64,000 nt of DNA, from positions 248,001 through 312,000 of the forward strand of contig BGKB01000021.1 of assembly GCA_003116975.1 (NCBI GenBank), read 5' to 3'. Positions 1 to 10,129 of this stretch are shown here, piece by piece. Position 1 is the stretch's first letter; each line of letters begins with the position of its first letter. Under the pieces are notes generated by a model. That model ran no database searches, was not told where the DNA came from, and saw nothing but the letters and a program-made list of their open reading frames with translations. The position numbers and the translations under genes were made by a program. The DNA is from Aurantiochytrium sp. KH105. Its lineage: Eukaryota; Sar; Bigyra; Thraustochytrida; Thraustochytriidae.

Positions 1-126
1 AACAAGCTTCCCCGTAAGACGCTCAAGACAAGAAAACAGCTTGCTTTCCTGAGTGGGCTTGCCCCGCTAGAGACCTCCATTACAAGCTCGCTGGAGAGCA
101 CAGAATCAATCCTGACGAGCAAAACA

Positions 127-1350
127 ATGCCTTCTCCGCACCGGAATGGCACACCAACCTCGCGCACGTATTGCAAGGCTCACCGTGGATCTGAAGCCTC
201 AACGCGGCCCGCGAAACCACGCACTCCTGGACAAGCGCATGAGAATCCGAACAAGGCTACGTCGCCGAAAAAACGTGCCACCGGCCTCGTGCTCTCGCTC
301 GACAGCCTCGAGCGCTTGCAGAACCTAGGAGCTGGTGCCTTTGGCTCGGTGAGTCTGGTTCGCGACCGTGAAACGAATCACATTTTTGCACTCAAGCAGC
401 TGTCCAAGCGAAAGATCATCGCACGCCGGCAAGAGCAGCGCGTCCAGGCAGAGCGGGCAATCATGGCCAAAGTGGGTGGTCAAAACCCTTTTATCGCCGG
501 CTTTGTAAGAAGCTTCCAAGACGATCGCAGCGTATATCTCCTGCTTGAGTGTGGCCTTGGCGGCGACCTCTTTGATCTCATCGAGTCGCGGCCTTCCCAA
601 TCTCTTACCGTAAAAGAGATGCAGTTCTTCTCAGGACAGATTGCGCTGGCCATTGAGTACTTGCACTTCAAGCGTATCGTCTTTCGCGACATCAAACCAG
701 AAAACTGTATACTCTGTGTGGATGGCTATCTGCGACTGACGGACTTTGGTATGGCCAAGGAGCTTGGAGTCGGGACTTCGCGCACCTACACGCTGTGCGG
801 CACGCCCACGTTCATTGCGCCCGAGGTCCTCACGCTCCAGGGCTACTCGACGTCAATCGATTGGTGGGCTCTCGGTGTATTCTACTACGAGCTCATGACG
901 GGCTCGTTTCCCTTTCCAGCTCAAATGGTTTCCTCGCTGCGAGCGCAACATGCTGACTATGTCGCAACATATCCTTCACATGGCGTTTTCGACAAGCTCC
1001 AGACCATGAGCAAGAATGATCTTGCCTTTGTTGATCTCGTGCGCGCTCTGCTGCATCCAGACCCATCTTTCAGGCTTGGTAGTGATTCAATGGGGCGCAT
1101 GTCCGCAACAGTTTCAGAACACGAATACTTTGACAGCATTGACATGACAGCACTGCGCGCGCGTCGTCTTCCGGCGCCAGAATCAGTCCTGGAAGCCATT
1201 GGCCAGTCTCGGGTGCTCGAGACTCTCCAGCACGCGTCGACGCCCCAAGTGCCGCAACGTCATCCTCGCGCCACAAGAATGCCACCGCGCAAGGCTCGTA
1301 CTGCGCCTGCTGCGGCAGCCGTCACGTTGGCATGGGAGTCCTCATTCTAA
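127..1350 (+). CDS. AGC-family protein kinase, PKG/PKA-like catalytic domain
   Basis: Serine/threonine kinase that transfers phosphate from ATP. Counted from the ATG at 127, the kinase domain starts near residue 60 with glycine loop GAGAFG (68-73) and the ATP-binding lysine in FALK (90). The catalytic loop reads RDIKPEN (187-193), DFG is at 206-208, the activation segment contains TYTLCGTP (220-227) and APE is at 231-233. The wording around the lysine, the GLGGDLFDLI stretch and the CGTP segment resemble cGMP-dependent kinases most. A C-terminal AGC-like tail includes RLGSDSMG and EYFDS. The frame has no stop from base 1 to the ATG, so the true start may lie left of the window. Cyclic-nucleotide-binding domains could be upstream, but none is visible. 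The first 55 residues are low-complexity, and the last 50 are basic and proline-rich. It converges on PRPF6, 275 bases away. Kinase family is secure; PKG subtype is inferred. Confidence 0.85.
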   Translation: MPSPHRNGTPTSRTYCKAHRGSEASTRPAKPRTPGQAHENPNKATSPKKRATGLVLSLDSLERLQNLGAGAFGSVSLVRDRETNHIFALKQLSKRKIIARRQEQRVQAERAIMAKVGGQNPFIAGFVRSFQDDRSVYLLLECGLGGDLFDLIESRPSQSLTVKEMQFFSGQIALAIEYLHFKRIVFRDIKPENCILCVDGYLRLTDFGMAKELGVGTSRTYTLCGTPTFIAPEVLTLQGYSTSIDWWALGVFYYELMTGSFPFPAQMVSSLRAQHADYVATYPSHGVFDKLQTMSKNDLAFVDLVRALLHPDPSFRLGSDSMGRMSATVSEHEYFDSIDMTALRARRLPAPESVLEAIGQSRVLETLQHASTPQVPQRHPRATRMPPRKARTAPAAAAVTLAWESSF

Positions 1351-1625
1351 ATCGAGTAAAATCCTCATTCACGCTCTCTTTCTATCTTGCTCATCATCTC
1401 AAATTACCTCGTTTGTTTTTCATTATTCGCCAAATTAGGTTTGGCTTTGCAACAACAATCAAAGGCAGTCAATTTTGATAGGATTGCCTGCTATCTGTCA
1501 AACAGAAGCTCTCTGACGTCATGCCGAGAGCCACATTATGGGAATAAAAACTTACTTCTTTACACCCGACAGCCAACATGTTCCATTTCCTCGCTCACAT
1601 ACACATTTGGCAGTCCTATTTCGTC

Positions 1626-4502
1626 TCAGCGCCGAAATTCCGAGGCGCACTCCAGCACGACAGCTTCGAGACGTTCTCGATCAGTAGCAAGCCGCAAGGC
1701 ATCCCGTTTGACAACTTGCTGCCAAAGCTCGCCATGGTGAGGTTCGGCGGCGAGACAGCGGCGGAGCACCTGCTCGGCAGCATCCGCGTCGCTAGCGATG
1801 CTGCGCTCAAAATGCAAATAGTAGCCCCAGGCGTCACCAAAGTCATCATTTGCGGTCACGGCGGCCTCGAACCATTTGCGCGCAGTTGGGACCTTATTAC
1901 GACTTGCAAAAAGTCTTCCAAGCGCGCAAAACACATGAGCGTCATTCTCGCAACGCTCCATCGCATCTGCAGACTTGGCGCGCTGTTCGGGTCGTGGGGC
2001 AGTGAGAATAAGGTACGCCCAAAGAACACCGGCCTTGGGACAGGCCTGAACCGCTTTGGCCTTGAGGGCCTCCGCCATGCCATGCTGCCCCTGCTCTGTC
2101 TCGAGGCGAATGGCCTCCAGCCAGAGCGCAGGTTGATCAGCGTTCTTGACGCGCGCCAGCTCCAACACAGAACGCGCCTTTACTGGTGAAACAAACTCTC
2201 TTTCAAGTCGAGCCGCTCCGAGCCATAGTGGCACCCCATGAGGGCAATGCTTGAGTCCATCCAGGAACAACTTTCGCGCCGTCTGGACTGCATCCTGGCG
2301 GTCACCCGGAGCGCCATGACGAGCGCGAAAATCAACTTGGAGCTGGCCTGCCATAAGCCACAACTTGTAAAAGGTTGGGAATTTGGTGTAGCCCTCTTTG
2401 AGAATCGCAAATGCTTGAGCAAAGAGCGTCCTAGCCTTGTCCGATCCCAGCTCGGCCTTTGAGAGCTCGACTCGCTCGAGCAAAGCAGCCTTGACCCAAA
2501 TTCGGGGCGTAGGGCACCTGGTTTGGGCCTCCTTCAGCAAACTCCGCGCCTCTTTGACATTTCCGGTTTCCCACTCGAGCTTGAGGGCAGCGAGCCATAC
2601 TCGCTCGGTATTGTGTTGTGAGGTGAGGGCGCGATCCAGGATGCGACGGGCTTCGCGAGGATCGTTTAGCGTCTTCCAGGTTTCCTTGGCAGCCATGAGC
2701 CAAAAGAGCTCCGCCTTGGGGCACCGTTGCACCGCCTCGTGCAACAACGTTGTGAGCGAGGCCTTATCACCCTTGCGGCTCTCAAAGGCGACTGCTCGGA
2801 GCAAAACGTCCTTGTGCCCAGGAAATAAGCTCATCGCTTCCGCATAGAGAGAGCGCGCGCACACCAACAGGCCTTCCTTCTCCATAGCGGACGCGTCAGC
2901 GAACCAAGTGCGTTTCTGCTCCGCAGCAGGAACACCGAGAGACATGGTCCCGCGAATGATAGCACGGCATGTCTCCAAGGACCCGGCACCTTCCATCTCA
3001 CGGGCATGTTCGAGCCAGTCCGCCCGCATTGTGGTCGTTTTGAGCGCATTGACCGCTTTGGTAACGATTTTGTCCAAGACAGTACGAAGTTTGGCAAGTG
3101 CAGCGTCATCACTGGGCTCGGGCACTTTGCTGTCGGTTTTAGAGCCATTATGGCCGACGGTGTCGACAACTTGGGCCTCCTCGAGAGCGCATGCAGCAAC
3201 CCAGATTTTGGGTTCGCGAGGAAGCCGTTTACGTGCCGTCTGCAGAACAGCACGCGCCTGCTTGTAATCTTCAAGTTGTGCAAGTGCGAGCCAGAGGTCA
3301 ACAGAAGTGGGCACACATTCGGTTGCGCGCGCCAACAACAAGTGAGCGTCAGCCTCGTTGTCTTCGAGCTCGATCGCTGCCTTCCAGAGCTGCTCGGACT
3401 TGGGCAAGGTTTCCAGCGCGCGACGCAAGACGCGCTTTTTCCGTTCCGTGTGGTCGCCTTCCAAGTCGGCAGCGCGGAGCCAGAGCTTGACGGCGCGAGG
3501 CAAATGGCGGATCGCATCGCCGAGAATCACCTTGGCATTGGCCGGCGTGTTGAGACGTGCAGCTTCAAGCCACACGTCTTCCGAGGTTGGACAGGCCTTG
3601 CAGCCTTCGGCAATGATTTTGCGCGCATCCAAGAGTTTGCCAGCTACTTCCTCGAGCCTTGCCGCTGCGATCCAGCCTGGTCCATGCGAAGGATTGCTCG
3701 TTGTCACGGACCTGAACAAGAGACGCGCCTTGCGCACGTCCCCAACGCGCGCGGCCGCACTCGCGCCATTGGCACCGTCGTCGAGCGACGCCAAATAGTC
3801 TCCAGGGTCAAAGGCGCTCGATCCGTCCTGCTTGTCGCCCTGGCCGTCGATTTGGCTCAAGAGAGCGCGCCCGCGCTCAATACTGCGCGCGTTCGCGCTG
3901 CCTTGCGAGGCGAGTCCCGCTGATGACAAGAGAAGCGCGTCGCTGACGGGAGTGAATGTTTCTTGCTGGCGGTGCTCGCGGACACCGGAGCGCGCCTCGG
4001 GAATGGCGTCCCACTCTGCGTAGGAGACCGTTTTCAGCTGCTGCTTGAGGTCAGCAAATTGGTCAGCTACGCGGCCACCTTGCATGCCGCCGAGAACGCC
4101 GCCGTTGCTTTCGGTCTCTCTGCGCCTTCGTTTCTTGGCATTGCGATCGGCGATGCGTCTCTCCACGGCGTCCCAGGCCTCGTCGGGGTCCTCGCCCGCA
4201 GCGTCTGCGGCGGCGGTGTGCGTGTCGCGCACGGACTCGGCCGAGGGTTTGGTCTCTCCGAAGCCGCCTGCGCCTCGACCGGCGCCCGCCACGTAGCCCT
4301 TGGGCGCGGCGCCGAAGTCGGTCCTCGCGAGGGGGCCCGCGCCCCGCCCGGCGCCGCGGCCCGCGCCGCCTGCGAGCGGCACGGCGTCGCTGCGCGTCGT
4401 GAACGCGACGGCGCCGCGGCCCAGGCCAGCCACGTAGCCCTCCGGCGCCGCATCCTTGCGGAACGTCCGCGGCGCGCGCCGCCCGCCCGCGCCTGCGCTC
4501 AT
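1626..4502 (-). CDS. PRPF6: Pre-mRNA-processing factor 6 (Prp6/PRPF6), U4/U6.U5 tri-snRNP protein
   Basis: Nuclear splicing factor that bridges U5 and U4/U6 snRNPs in the tri-snRNP. The 958-residue product matches the usual family length (human about 941). The N-terminal PRP1 domain is visible: PEGYVAGLGRGAVAFTTRSD near residues 20-40, a second partial copy (PKGYVAGAGRGAGGF) near 65-80, the acidic-to-basic DEAWDAVERRI segment followed by KKRRRRE, then QFADLKQQLKTVSYAEWDAIPE. From about residue 260 to the end there are tandem HAT/TPR-like helical repeats, recognisable by recurring LWL.AA.LE and ARA.L..A motifs. It starts at an ATG on a single exon. A (TCTG)n tract lies about 80 bases upstream of the start. 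It is head-to-head with the GNAT gene. Identification rests on domain order and the conserved N-terminus; confidence is high. Confidence 0.95.
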   Translation of the reverse strand: MSAGAGGRRAPRTFRKDAAPEGYVAGLGRGAVAFTTRSDAVPLAGGAGRGAGRGAGPLARTDFGAAPKGYVAGAGRGAGGFGETKPSAESVRDTHTAAADAAGEDPDEAWDAVERRIADRNAKKRRRRETESNGGVLGGMQGGRVADQFADLKQQLKTVSYAEWDAIPEARSGVREHRQQETFTPVSDALLLSSAGLASQGSANARSIERGRALLSQIDGQGDKQDGSSAFDPGDYLASLDDGANGASAAARVGDVRKARLLFRSVTTSNPSHGPGWIAAARLEEVAGKLLDARKIIAEGCKACPTSEDVWLEAARLNTPANAKVILGDAIRHLPRAVKLWLRAADLEGDHTERKKRVLRRALETLPKSEQLWKAAIELEDNEADAHLLLARATECVPTSVDLWLALAQLEDYKQARAVLQTARKRLPREPKIWVAACALEEAQVVDTVGHNGSKTDSKVPEPSDDAALAKLRTVLDKIVTKAVNALKTTTMRADWLEHAREMEGAGSLETCRAIIRGTMSLGVPAAEQKRTWFADASAMEKEGLLVCARSLYAEAMSLFPGHKDVLLRAVAFESRKGDKASLTTLLHEAVQRCPKAELFWLMAAKETWKTLNDPREARRILDRALTSQHNTERVWLAALKLEWETGNVKEARSLLKEAQTRCPTPRIWVKAALLERVELSKAELGSDKARTLFAQAFAILKEGYTKFPTFYKLWLMAGQLQVDFRARHGAPGDRQDAVQTARKLFLDGLKHCPHGVPLWLGAARLEREFVSPVKARSVLELARVKNADQPALWLEAIRLETEQGQHGMAEALKAKAVQACPKAGVLWAYLILTAPRPEQRAKSADAMERCENDAHVFCALGRLFASRNKVPTARKWFEAAVTANDDFGDAWGYYLHFERSIASDADAAEQVLRRCLAAEPHHGELWQQVVKRDALRLATDRERLEAVVLECASEFRR

Positions 4503-4580
4503 CGCGCCGCCCGCAGCGTGCCTCCCGCGCCTCCCGCGCGACGCCTCCGCGCGTGCGCGACGCCTTCGCGCGCGTCTTTG

Positions 4581-4611
4581 GTGTCTGTCTGTCTGTCTGT
4601 CTGTCTGTCTG
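4581..4611. repeat. (TCTG)n tetranucleotide microsatellite
   Basis: About seven uninterrupted TCTG units lie 80 bases upstream of the PRPF6 start codon, in its probable 5' leader or core promoter. Confidence 0.9.
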
Positions 4612-5389
4612 CCCGTCGCCGAAGGCCTTGGGCAGAGCGCAACAGCAAAGCACAGCTCGACAAAATGAGACGCAATGGTCGATTCGTCTCGCGAGGCTCG
4701 GGCCTCTCTTGGCTTCGTTTCTCGCTGCGTGGCAGCTTGGCGAAGGCGCCGCGCGCCTCCGGTCGATCACGGTGGTCGTCGCGAGGCCGTTCTCGAGGCG
4801 AGGGTTTCTAGCGGGCTTCGCTTTCTTTTGACAGTTTTGGCGTATACTTGGCAGCCCGGATCCGCTGGCAGGCAGCACGGCCACGGGCCAAGACACGCGG
4901 TCATAAAGAGAAGCGAGGCGAGCAAGTTTACGCGGGACGTCGCCCATCAGGTAACCTTCTCAGCCGCAGCCGCCACCATGCGCGCACCGCAGCCCAGTAT
5001 GTCCTGCAGATCGAAGTGCCTTTCGCACCAGTTCCGTTGCGAACTCCACATCGATTTCTAATTCCAATGAAAATACCAGATCCCAAACCATTTTCTTGAA
5101 AACAAACCTTGAGCCCTCCAAAGGACCGACCTCGCAAGACGCCAGCCCGCACGCTCGCTCGACAGCCACCACCCTTCCCCCTCCCGCCGCCGCCCTCCTC
5201 TATTTACCCCTGCCTCGCCGCGCCGCGGGGCGCAGGCCGCCCGTCGTCTTCACGTCCCAGACTCGGAGCGAGACCTCCGCGCCATGCACGCAGGAATCGT
5301 CCCGCCGCAGCCGCCGTCGCTGGTCTCGAGAGAGTCCCATGCGAGCGAGGACCCGGAGGGAAGAGAGCGCCGCCTCTCTTCGCTACAGA

Positions 5390-5460
5390 CCCGCGCGCGT
5401 GCAGACGCGGACAGACGCACGCGCACGCGCTCACGCACGTGCGCATGCAGACGCGCAAAG
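5390..5460. repeat. Alternating purine-pyrimidine tract (Z-DNA-like composition)
   Basis: Runs of GCGCGTGC, GCACGCGCACGCGC and CACGTGCGCATGC follow one another upstream of the GNAT gene. Such alternation favours left-handed DNA under supercoiling; that property is inferred from composition only. Confidence 0.45.
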
Positions 5461-5787
5461 ACCTCGCGCGGGGCGCGGCGCGAGCGATCTCGAGCGATCT
5501 GCAGCGGCGGCGGGAGATCGAACTGGTTGGAAGCGGCGGGGCCGCGAGCTCTCACGGCGGCGAGGCCGGCAGGGATCGCAGCGTGTTCCGCGCGCGGCGC
5601 AGAGCGGCGGCGCGGCGGCGCGAGGACTTCGGTCCGGGCGCGCAAATCCTTAACCTGCGGCTGGCGAGAGACCGACGGCGAGCGTAGAGACCTCGCGCGC
5701 GTCGCGGAGACGAGGCTCGAGGAGGACGAGGAGCTGGGGAAGTAAGGCGAGGCAGACCGGGCGCACAAAAAAGAAGGCGCGGCGACC

Positions 5788-6303
5788 ATGAGCAGCGACG
5801 AGGCGAAGACGACGAGCGGGGAGGCCGAGGACGGCTACGTGCTGCGGCGCGCCACGCTGGAGGATGTGGAAACGCTGGTGACCTTCAACAACGACAGCGC
5901 GATCGAGACGGAGAACCGCCAGCTTGACCGCGATAAGATCCGGCGTGGGCTCGAAGGCATTATTGGCGATACCAGCGGCGCGCGGGGTTTCTACCTCGTC
6001 GTGGAGAAGGAAAACATGGTCGTCGCCTGCAGCATGGTCACCTTCGAGTGGTCTGAATGGAATGCGGCCAACTACTGGTGGATTCAGTCGGTCTACGTGC
6101 ACAAGGACCACCGCCGCCGCGGGCTTTTCAAGCGCCTGTACGCCAAGATCTATGCGCTCGCCAAGGAGGACAAGGCCGCTGCGGTTCGCCTCTACGTTGA
6201 GCATGACAATGAGCGCGCCAAATCTACCTATGTGGCCATGGGCATGCAACCGAGCCATTACCTCATGTACGAGGTCGACCTTCCCGATGCTACTGCAGAG
6301 TAA
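5788..6303 (+). CDS. GNAT-family N-acetyltransferase
   Basis: Small 171-residue enzyme expected to transfer an acetyl group from acetyl-CoA to an amine; the substrate cannot be told. The GNAT fold is read from YVLRRATLEDVETL (beta1-alpha1, residues 17-30), then WWIQSVYVHKDHRRRGLFKRLY (about 97-118), whose RRRGLF is the acetyl-CoA pyrophosphate-binding motif A (Q/R-x-x-G-x-G/A class). After it come RLYVEHDNERAKSTYVAMGM (motif B, with the typical N-x-x-A-x-x-x-Y) and a final strand YLMYEVDL. Length fits a single-domain GNAT. There is no signal peptide or membrane segment, so a cytosolic location is likely. The ATG lies in a good context (gcgaccATGa). WW-x-Q-S-V-Y-V resembles small GNATs found in bacteria, fungi and algae rather than protein N-terminal acetyltransferases. 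Confidence 0.85.
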   Translation: MSSDEAKTTSGEAEDGYVLRRATLEDVETLVTFNNDSAIETENRQLDRDKIRRGLEGIIGDTSGARGFYLVVEKENMVVACSMVTFEWSEWNAANYWWIQSVYVHKDHRRRGLFKRLYAKIYALAKEDKAAAVRLYVEHDNERAKSTYVAMGMQPSHYLMYEVDLPDATAE

Positions 6304-6966
6304 ACATCTTATTCATTGTCCGTACGCGCGATATCAAACTTACATCGCGCTAGCTCAAAGCTATTGGATGGCTTCCGCCAATTTCTCACGGTCTTCAAGT
6401 CTTCAGTTGTAGGGCCTAAGCCTACATGATTCTTTGCTATTTCATTTTCAGACAAAGAAACCATGACGTACACGAAACTTGCAGCTGCTGTGAAATCTGA
6501 AGACTCTACTTCTGGTCTTGACTTGGAAATACGCCCATCGCGCCTGACCTTGCTTGTTTCAGGACATGGCTTATCGAAGCCTTCCTATGTCTTAACCTAG
6601 GCCCTACTACAATGAGTTGGGGGATCATCGAAATGCTCAGAGAATGTAATAGATCCGTTGACAAGAATCTAGCCGGCCCTGGCGCCGCGAGTCGACGTGT
6701 GGCCGGCCACTCCGGCCGACATACATGTCAGTGACACTTACGTAAATTGCTTCCAGCAAACGAATGCAGTGGCTCCCGCAGGCGTCCATGAGAAGCTATC
6801 AGTTTTGTTGGCTTTTGAGTGGCGCGTGAACGTTCACTCCAGTGCACAGGAACAACGGGCAGAACAAGGCAAGATGATGATGCATAACAATACGTGAGTG
6901 AAATGAGCAAGAGATGCGGGTGAGCAAATCTGGCACTGCATCTGACCCCAGGCAAAGACGAAAGAG
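6304..6966. other. Intergenic spacer, no gene seen
   Basis: This 663-base stretch lies between GNAT and the first membrane paralogue, both on the plus strand. It holds the GNAT 3' end and the next promoter. A short GC palindrome (ggccggccactccggcc) sits near 6,700. No conserved frame or RNA gene was recognised. Confidence 0.5.
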
Positions 6967-9063
6967 ATGGTCAGCATAACCACGAAGACGACACTTAAGG
7001 ATACGTCGCTGGCATCGTCGCAATCAGGTGCGGAGGGTCCCCAAGAAGAAGGAGAAAGGAGCACACGCAATGCTAGGAAGTGGCGAAATCGTATCTTACC
7101 CGGGTTCGCGGACTCGTTTCAAATTAAGGCCTCCAGCGACGGCCAGTTTGAGGACACGATTGTCTCGCAGCAAACAATGACGATTGCCGAGGACATCTTA
7201 GAAATCGAGGATCATCTCAATCGAGTGGACCAGCGCGTGCGCGTCTATCTTCCAGTTGGTCGCGCCATCGTTTTCGACCAAGATATTTCCATTGGCAGCT
7301 CGCTTCTGCCTTTGCGATTGCAAAATCTTCTTATGTCGCAAAAACTTATGAACGTACGCATGGCGGCTTTCAATGCTCTGCTCATCGCAGGTGCTGGACT
7401 CTTTTGTTATGGTCTTCATGATCCATCATCGCAACTGGGTTCAGGTGGAATTTTGCTTGCCCCTGCTGCATTATTTTTGGCGATGTTCTACAGCCCCACC
7501 CTGCTGCGCTTTTCTCTTCGTCAGTTCCTCAGCAACTTCATGTTTGCAAATGTTACGGTCCTCTGGCTAGGCGTAGGACTCGCATATCCGCGGTCTTTGA
7601 GCTTGAATATTGGCTATTTAGGTCTCATCGTTTGGGGAATGGTCTTTAGCAACCGGGATGCAATCCTCCCGGTTTATCGAAGCCAATGGACTGCCTTTGC
7701 GTCTTTCGTTGGATTTTTCTCATTCATCGCCATCGTACTCATGTTTCAGTCGGGCATCGCACAGCCTCAGGAGATCTTTAGAACTATTGATGGATTCTCG
7801 CATGATATGGGGTTGCGCTCATCGGATCTGGCTATTACAACTGCCATGTGCCAGCTGCGGATCGTTGCGCTAAAGAGGAAGAGTACAGGCAGCCGACTTG
7901 CATTTCCACGGTCTCCAATGCGCTCGATACTCCTGACTCGCAAAGACTTGTTGCGACTTAAACAAATCTCCGACTCGCTCTGCAGGCTCGAGAAAAAGGC
8001 AGCCAATGGTGCCGTGTCTGACCCGCATTCAACAAGCATCAATGTGGTTTATCCTGTCGTCAAGCCACTGATTTTGCTTCACGAAGATTGCGTTTTGTCC
8101 CGCATGATTTCCGTACGGGCTTTTCGCATTTTATACCGATGGTATACAACGCCTCGCATGCGCTTCGTAAGCGTATTTTGTCTGGGTCTCGGCATGTCGC
8201 TGGGTACAATTGCGGCACTTTTTACGCAATTTGAACTCCTTGCCATTCCTGGCGCGATCCTTATAAGCGCGATGTGGTATCCTTATGTTTTCCTCATGAA
8301 TGTGCGTCTGCTACGCTCAATGCTGAGAACATTTGAGGTGAATTTCATCTTGTACAACCTATGCGTGGTGCTCAGCTGGACGATCATCGGACTAAAGTCC
8401 TGGTATAATTGTATAGGCTACGCTGCTGTCGCAGGATGCTGTACTCTGAGCCTCTTCTCAGATACGCTTCCTGCCAAAATCGTTAATAGCCGCGCTCGAG
8501 TGGTCCTTGCGTGCCAGTCTTTTCTTGCCTTTGGAACAGTAAGCCTTCTTCTCGTGCGTGGATCCGCTGACACTCTAAAAGAGACGGTGCATTTACCTTT
8601 CAACTTCGACACTCAACCTACGCAATTGGTGCTCGGTCCCATGATGAATTGCATGATCTTTTCATTCAAGGCTGCTTTTCTTAGTCTGCATAACATGGAA
8701 AGCCCGTGGTTGTTGCGACCACACATGGTAAATGCGAACATGCCGCTAAAGTTCTTCAAGCTTTTTCAAGAACTCATTAATTTTGAGCCCGAGTCCAATT
8801 CTCGTCACAGCCACTCATCCTGGAATGTTCGCCAAAGCAGAGACTCCATTTCAAAAGAAAACGTGCTTCAAGAGCATCCTCAGAGCGCAAGTGAAAGTGT
8901 TCCTCACGAGAATTCAGAAAGCGAAAGTGCAAGCGTCCTTGAAAAGCAGTTACAGAGCGCAAGCTTAAGTGTTCTCCAAGAGCGTCCTTGCGCTCGATCC
9001 GAGCAAGAGGACGACTCGCTAGAGCCTCTCGCGCAGCAGCAGCAGCATCAGCGAAGGGGATAG
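6967..9063 (+). CDS. Multi-pass membrane protein of unknown family, paralogue A
   Basis: I do not recognise this 698-residue protein. It has a hydrophilic N-terminus (about 1-125) ending in a conserved block DQRVRVYLPVGRAIVF. A first bundle of about five hydrophobic helices spans roughly 128-265, a soluble basic loop about 265-395 (with VVYPVVKPLILLHEDCV and SVRAFRILYRWY), and a second bundle of five or more helices about 395-590. The second bundle contains the striking block SLFSDTLPAK. A short conserved segment SPWLLRPHMVNANMPLKFF precedes a Ser/Glu/Gln-rich tail with degenerate repeats of the type QSASxSVLQExP. All these blocks recur in the neighbour at 11,866, so the two are tandem duplicates. 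Function is unknown; a transporter or receptor-like role is possible but unsupported. The ATG start is the first in frame after the upstream spacer. Confidence 0.8.
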   Translation: MVSITTKTTLKDTSLASSQSGAEGPQEEGERSTRNARKWRNRILPGFADSFQIKASSDGQFEDTIVSQQTMTIAEDILEIEDHLNRVDQRVRVYLPVGRAIVFDQDISIGSSLLPLRLQNLLMSQKLMNVRMAAFNALLIAGAGLFCYGLHDPSSQLGSGGILLAPAALFLAMFYSPTLLRFSLRQFLSNFMFANVTVLWLGVGLAYPRSLSLNIGYLGLIVWGMVFSNRDAILPVYRSQWTAFASFVGFFSFIAIVLMFQSGIAQPQEIFRTIDGFSHDMGLRSSDLAITTAMCQLRIVALKRKSTGSRLAFPRSPMRSILLTRKDLLRLKQISDSLCRLEKKAANGAVSDPHSTSINVVYPVVKPLILLHEDCVLSRMISVRAFRILYRWYTTPRMRFVSVFCLGLGMSLGTIAALFTQFELLAIPGAILISAMWYPYVFLMNVRLLRSMLRTFEVNFILYNLCVVLSWTIIGLKSWYNCIGYAAVAGCCTLSLFSDTLPAKIVNSRARVVLACQSFLAFGTVSLLLVRGSADTLKETVHLPFNFDTQPTQLVLGPMMNCMIFSFKAAFLSLHNMESPWLLRPHMVNANMPLKFFKLFQELINFEPESNSRHSHSSWNVRQSRDSISKENVLQEHPQSASESVPHENSESESASVLEKQLQSASLSVLQERPCARSEQEDDSLEPLAQQQQHQRRG

Positions 9064-10026
9064 CCCTGAGAATAAATAGAATTAAGTCTGTGTACGATAA
9101 CTTGAAACTTGCGAACGATTATTGAAAAAGAATGATATTCGTCTGCCTGTTTGCTCTTGTCGTATATTCAATTCTTGTGCTGCAAAATTTCTTTCATTTT
9201 TTTCAGACTTGCTTCTGAGGAAGACGCGATCGCCATTTATACCGACGGTTTGCACCCGGCTTGCCCACGCCGCTTGGTATGTTCGACTTTCCTTGACGTC
9301 GACGCATATAAATAGGGTTTGATGAGAACGGCTGGAAGTCGTGTCAAATTGTTCGTATGAGGCTCTACCTCACCAGCATGCAAGTAGAGGCCTAAATCGT
9401 ATTGCTGAGTTGTGGGTTTTGACGAGTCGTGCCGCTTCTTTGCAAGGCAAGATCTCGTTGGCTTACCTTCTAACTTTCCGCGCAAGTCCATCGCCCTCGT
9501 CAGCCAAGCCAATCAAGGAGGAAAAAGAAGACGATAAAATTAAAATATGTGTTCATCATCATTGTCTAACGGACGTGTACAATCCTGATGCTTGACAGCG
9601 GATTGATCGGCAGCTGAGTGGTGGCTTTCTCAAGCTCAAAAAGTTCTCTTCCGATCAGTGTCACTGAACAAACTCGCGACTGAACGAAAGGTGTCCAGTA
9701 AGAATGGGAATCTACCAACACACTGTCAAAACGTTTTCATTGACGAGTTTACGCGCGCATATGCTTTATGATAGGATACGCAACCCGACCCTTGCGCCAT
9801 CGCACCCTTCTCTCTGCAGTCTGCAACGTGTATAGGTGCTTCGCGAAGAGTTCCCAGAGATCCGTTGATGTTGGAAAGCAGCCGTCAGAGAAGCCTCGCA
9901 CGTCGCCAAGTTGCTCAGTTGACCCTGGGCACTAATAGGCTCTATGACCTGTCCCTATTCGGCGGCGTCTCTTACGCCGTTTCCAACGCCAGTGCGGGGT
10001 CCTTGGGGCATCAGAGCTGACCTAAA
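9064..10026. other. AT-richer intergenic spacer left of the transposon
   Basis: This 960-base stretch begins with an AATAAA-like signal at about 9,071, just after the stop of paralogue A, a plausible polyadenylation signal. The rest holds only short scattered frames. A small hairpin (ggcgtctcttacgcc) lies near 9,964. I see no gene. Confidence 0.45.
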
Positions 10027-10030
10027 ATAT

Positions 10031-10075
10031 CCCGATAATTTGTAAGTCAAACAATTGTTTGAATTAAGCTATAAA
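10031..10075 (+). repeat. Left terminal inverted repeat of the piggyBac-like element
   Basis: Begins CCCGATAATTTG and runs through the palindrome TCAAACAATTGTTTGA into GAATTAAG. It pairs imperfectly with 11,710-11,754 read on the minus strand. Confidence 0.7.
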
Positions 10076-10105
10076 TTTTAACAGGTTAAAAGGAGATTGA
10101 GTGCT

Positions 10106-10129
10106 TAAGTCAAACAATTGTTTGACTTA
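10106..10129. repeat. Subterminal palindrome, left inner copy
   Basis: A near-perfect palindrome (AAGTCAAACAATTGTTTGAC plus TT) repeats the core of the left terminal palindrome 63 bases further in. Its symmetry and duplication suggest a dimeric transposase-binding site; that is an inference. Confidence 0.65.

Larger units (their letters stand above)
4503..5787. promoter_or_regulatory. Divergent intergenic region between PRPF6 and the GNAT gene
   Basis: This 1.28 kb GC-rich gap must hold the 5' ends and promoters of both flanking genes. It contains a (TCTG)n microsatellite close to PRPF6 and a stretch of alternating purine-pyrimidine GCGCACGCGC-type sequence at about 5,390-5,460. Many frames are open here in both directions because stop codons are scarce in GC-rich repeats; I see no conserved protein. 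No convincing TATA element was found. Confidence 0.5.

Noticed and set aside
3006-3923. 305-codon plus-strand frame within PRPF6
   Set aside because: Antisense to HAT-repeat coding sequence; no independent evidence.
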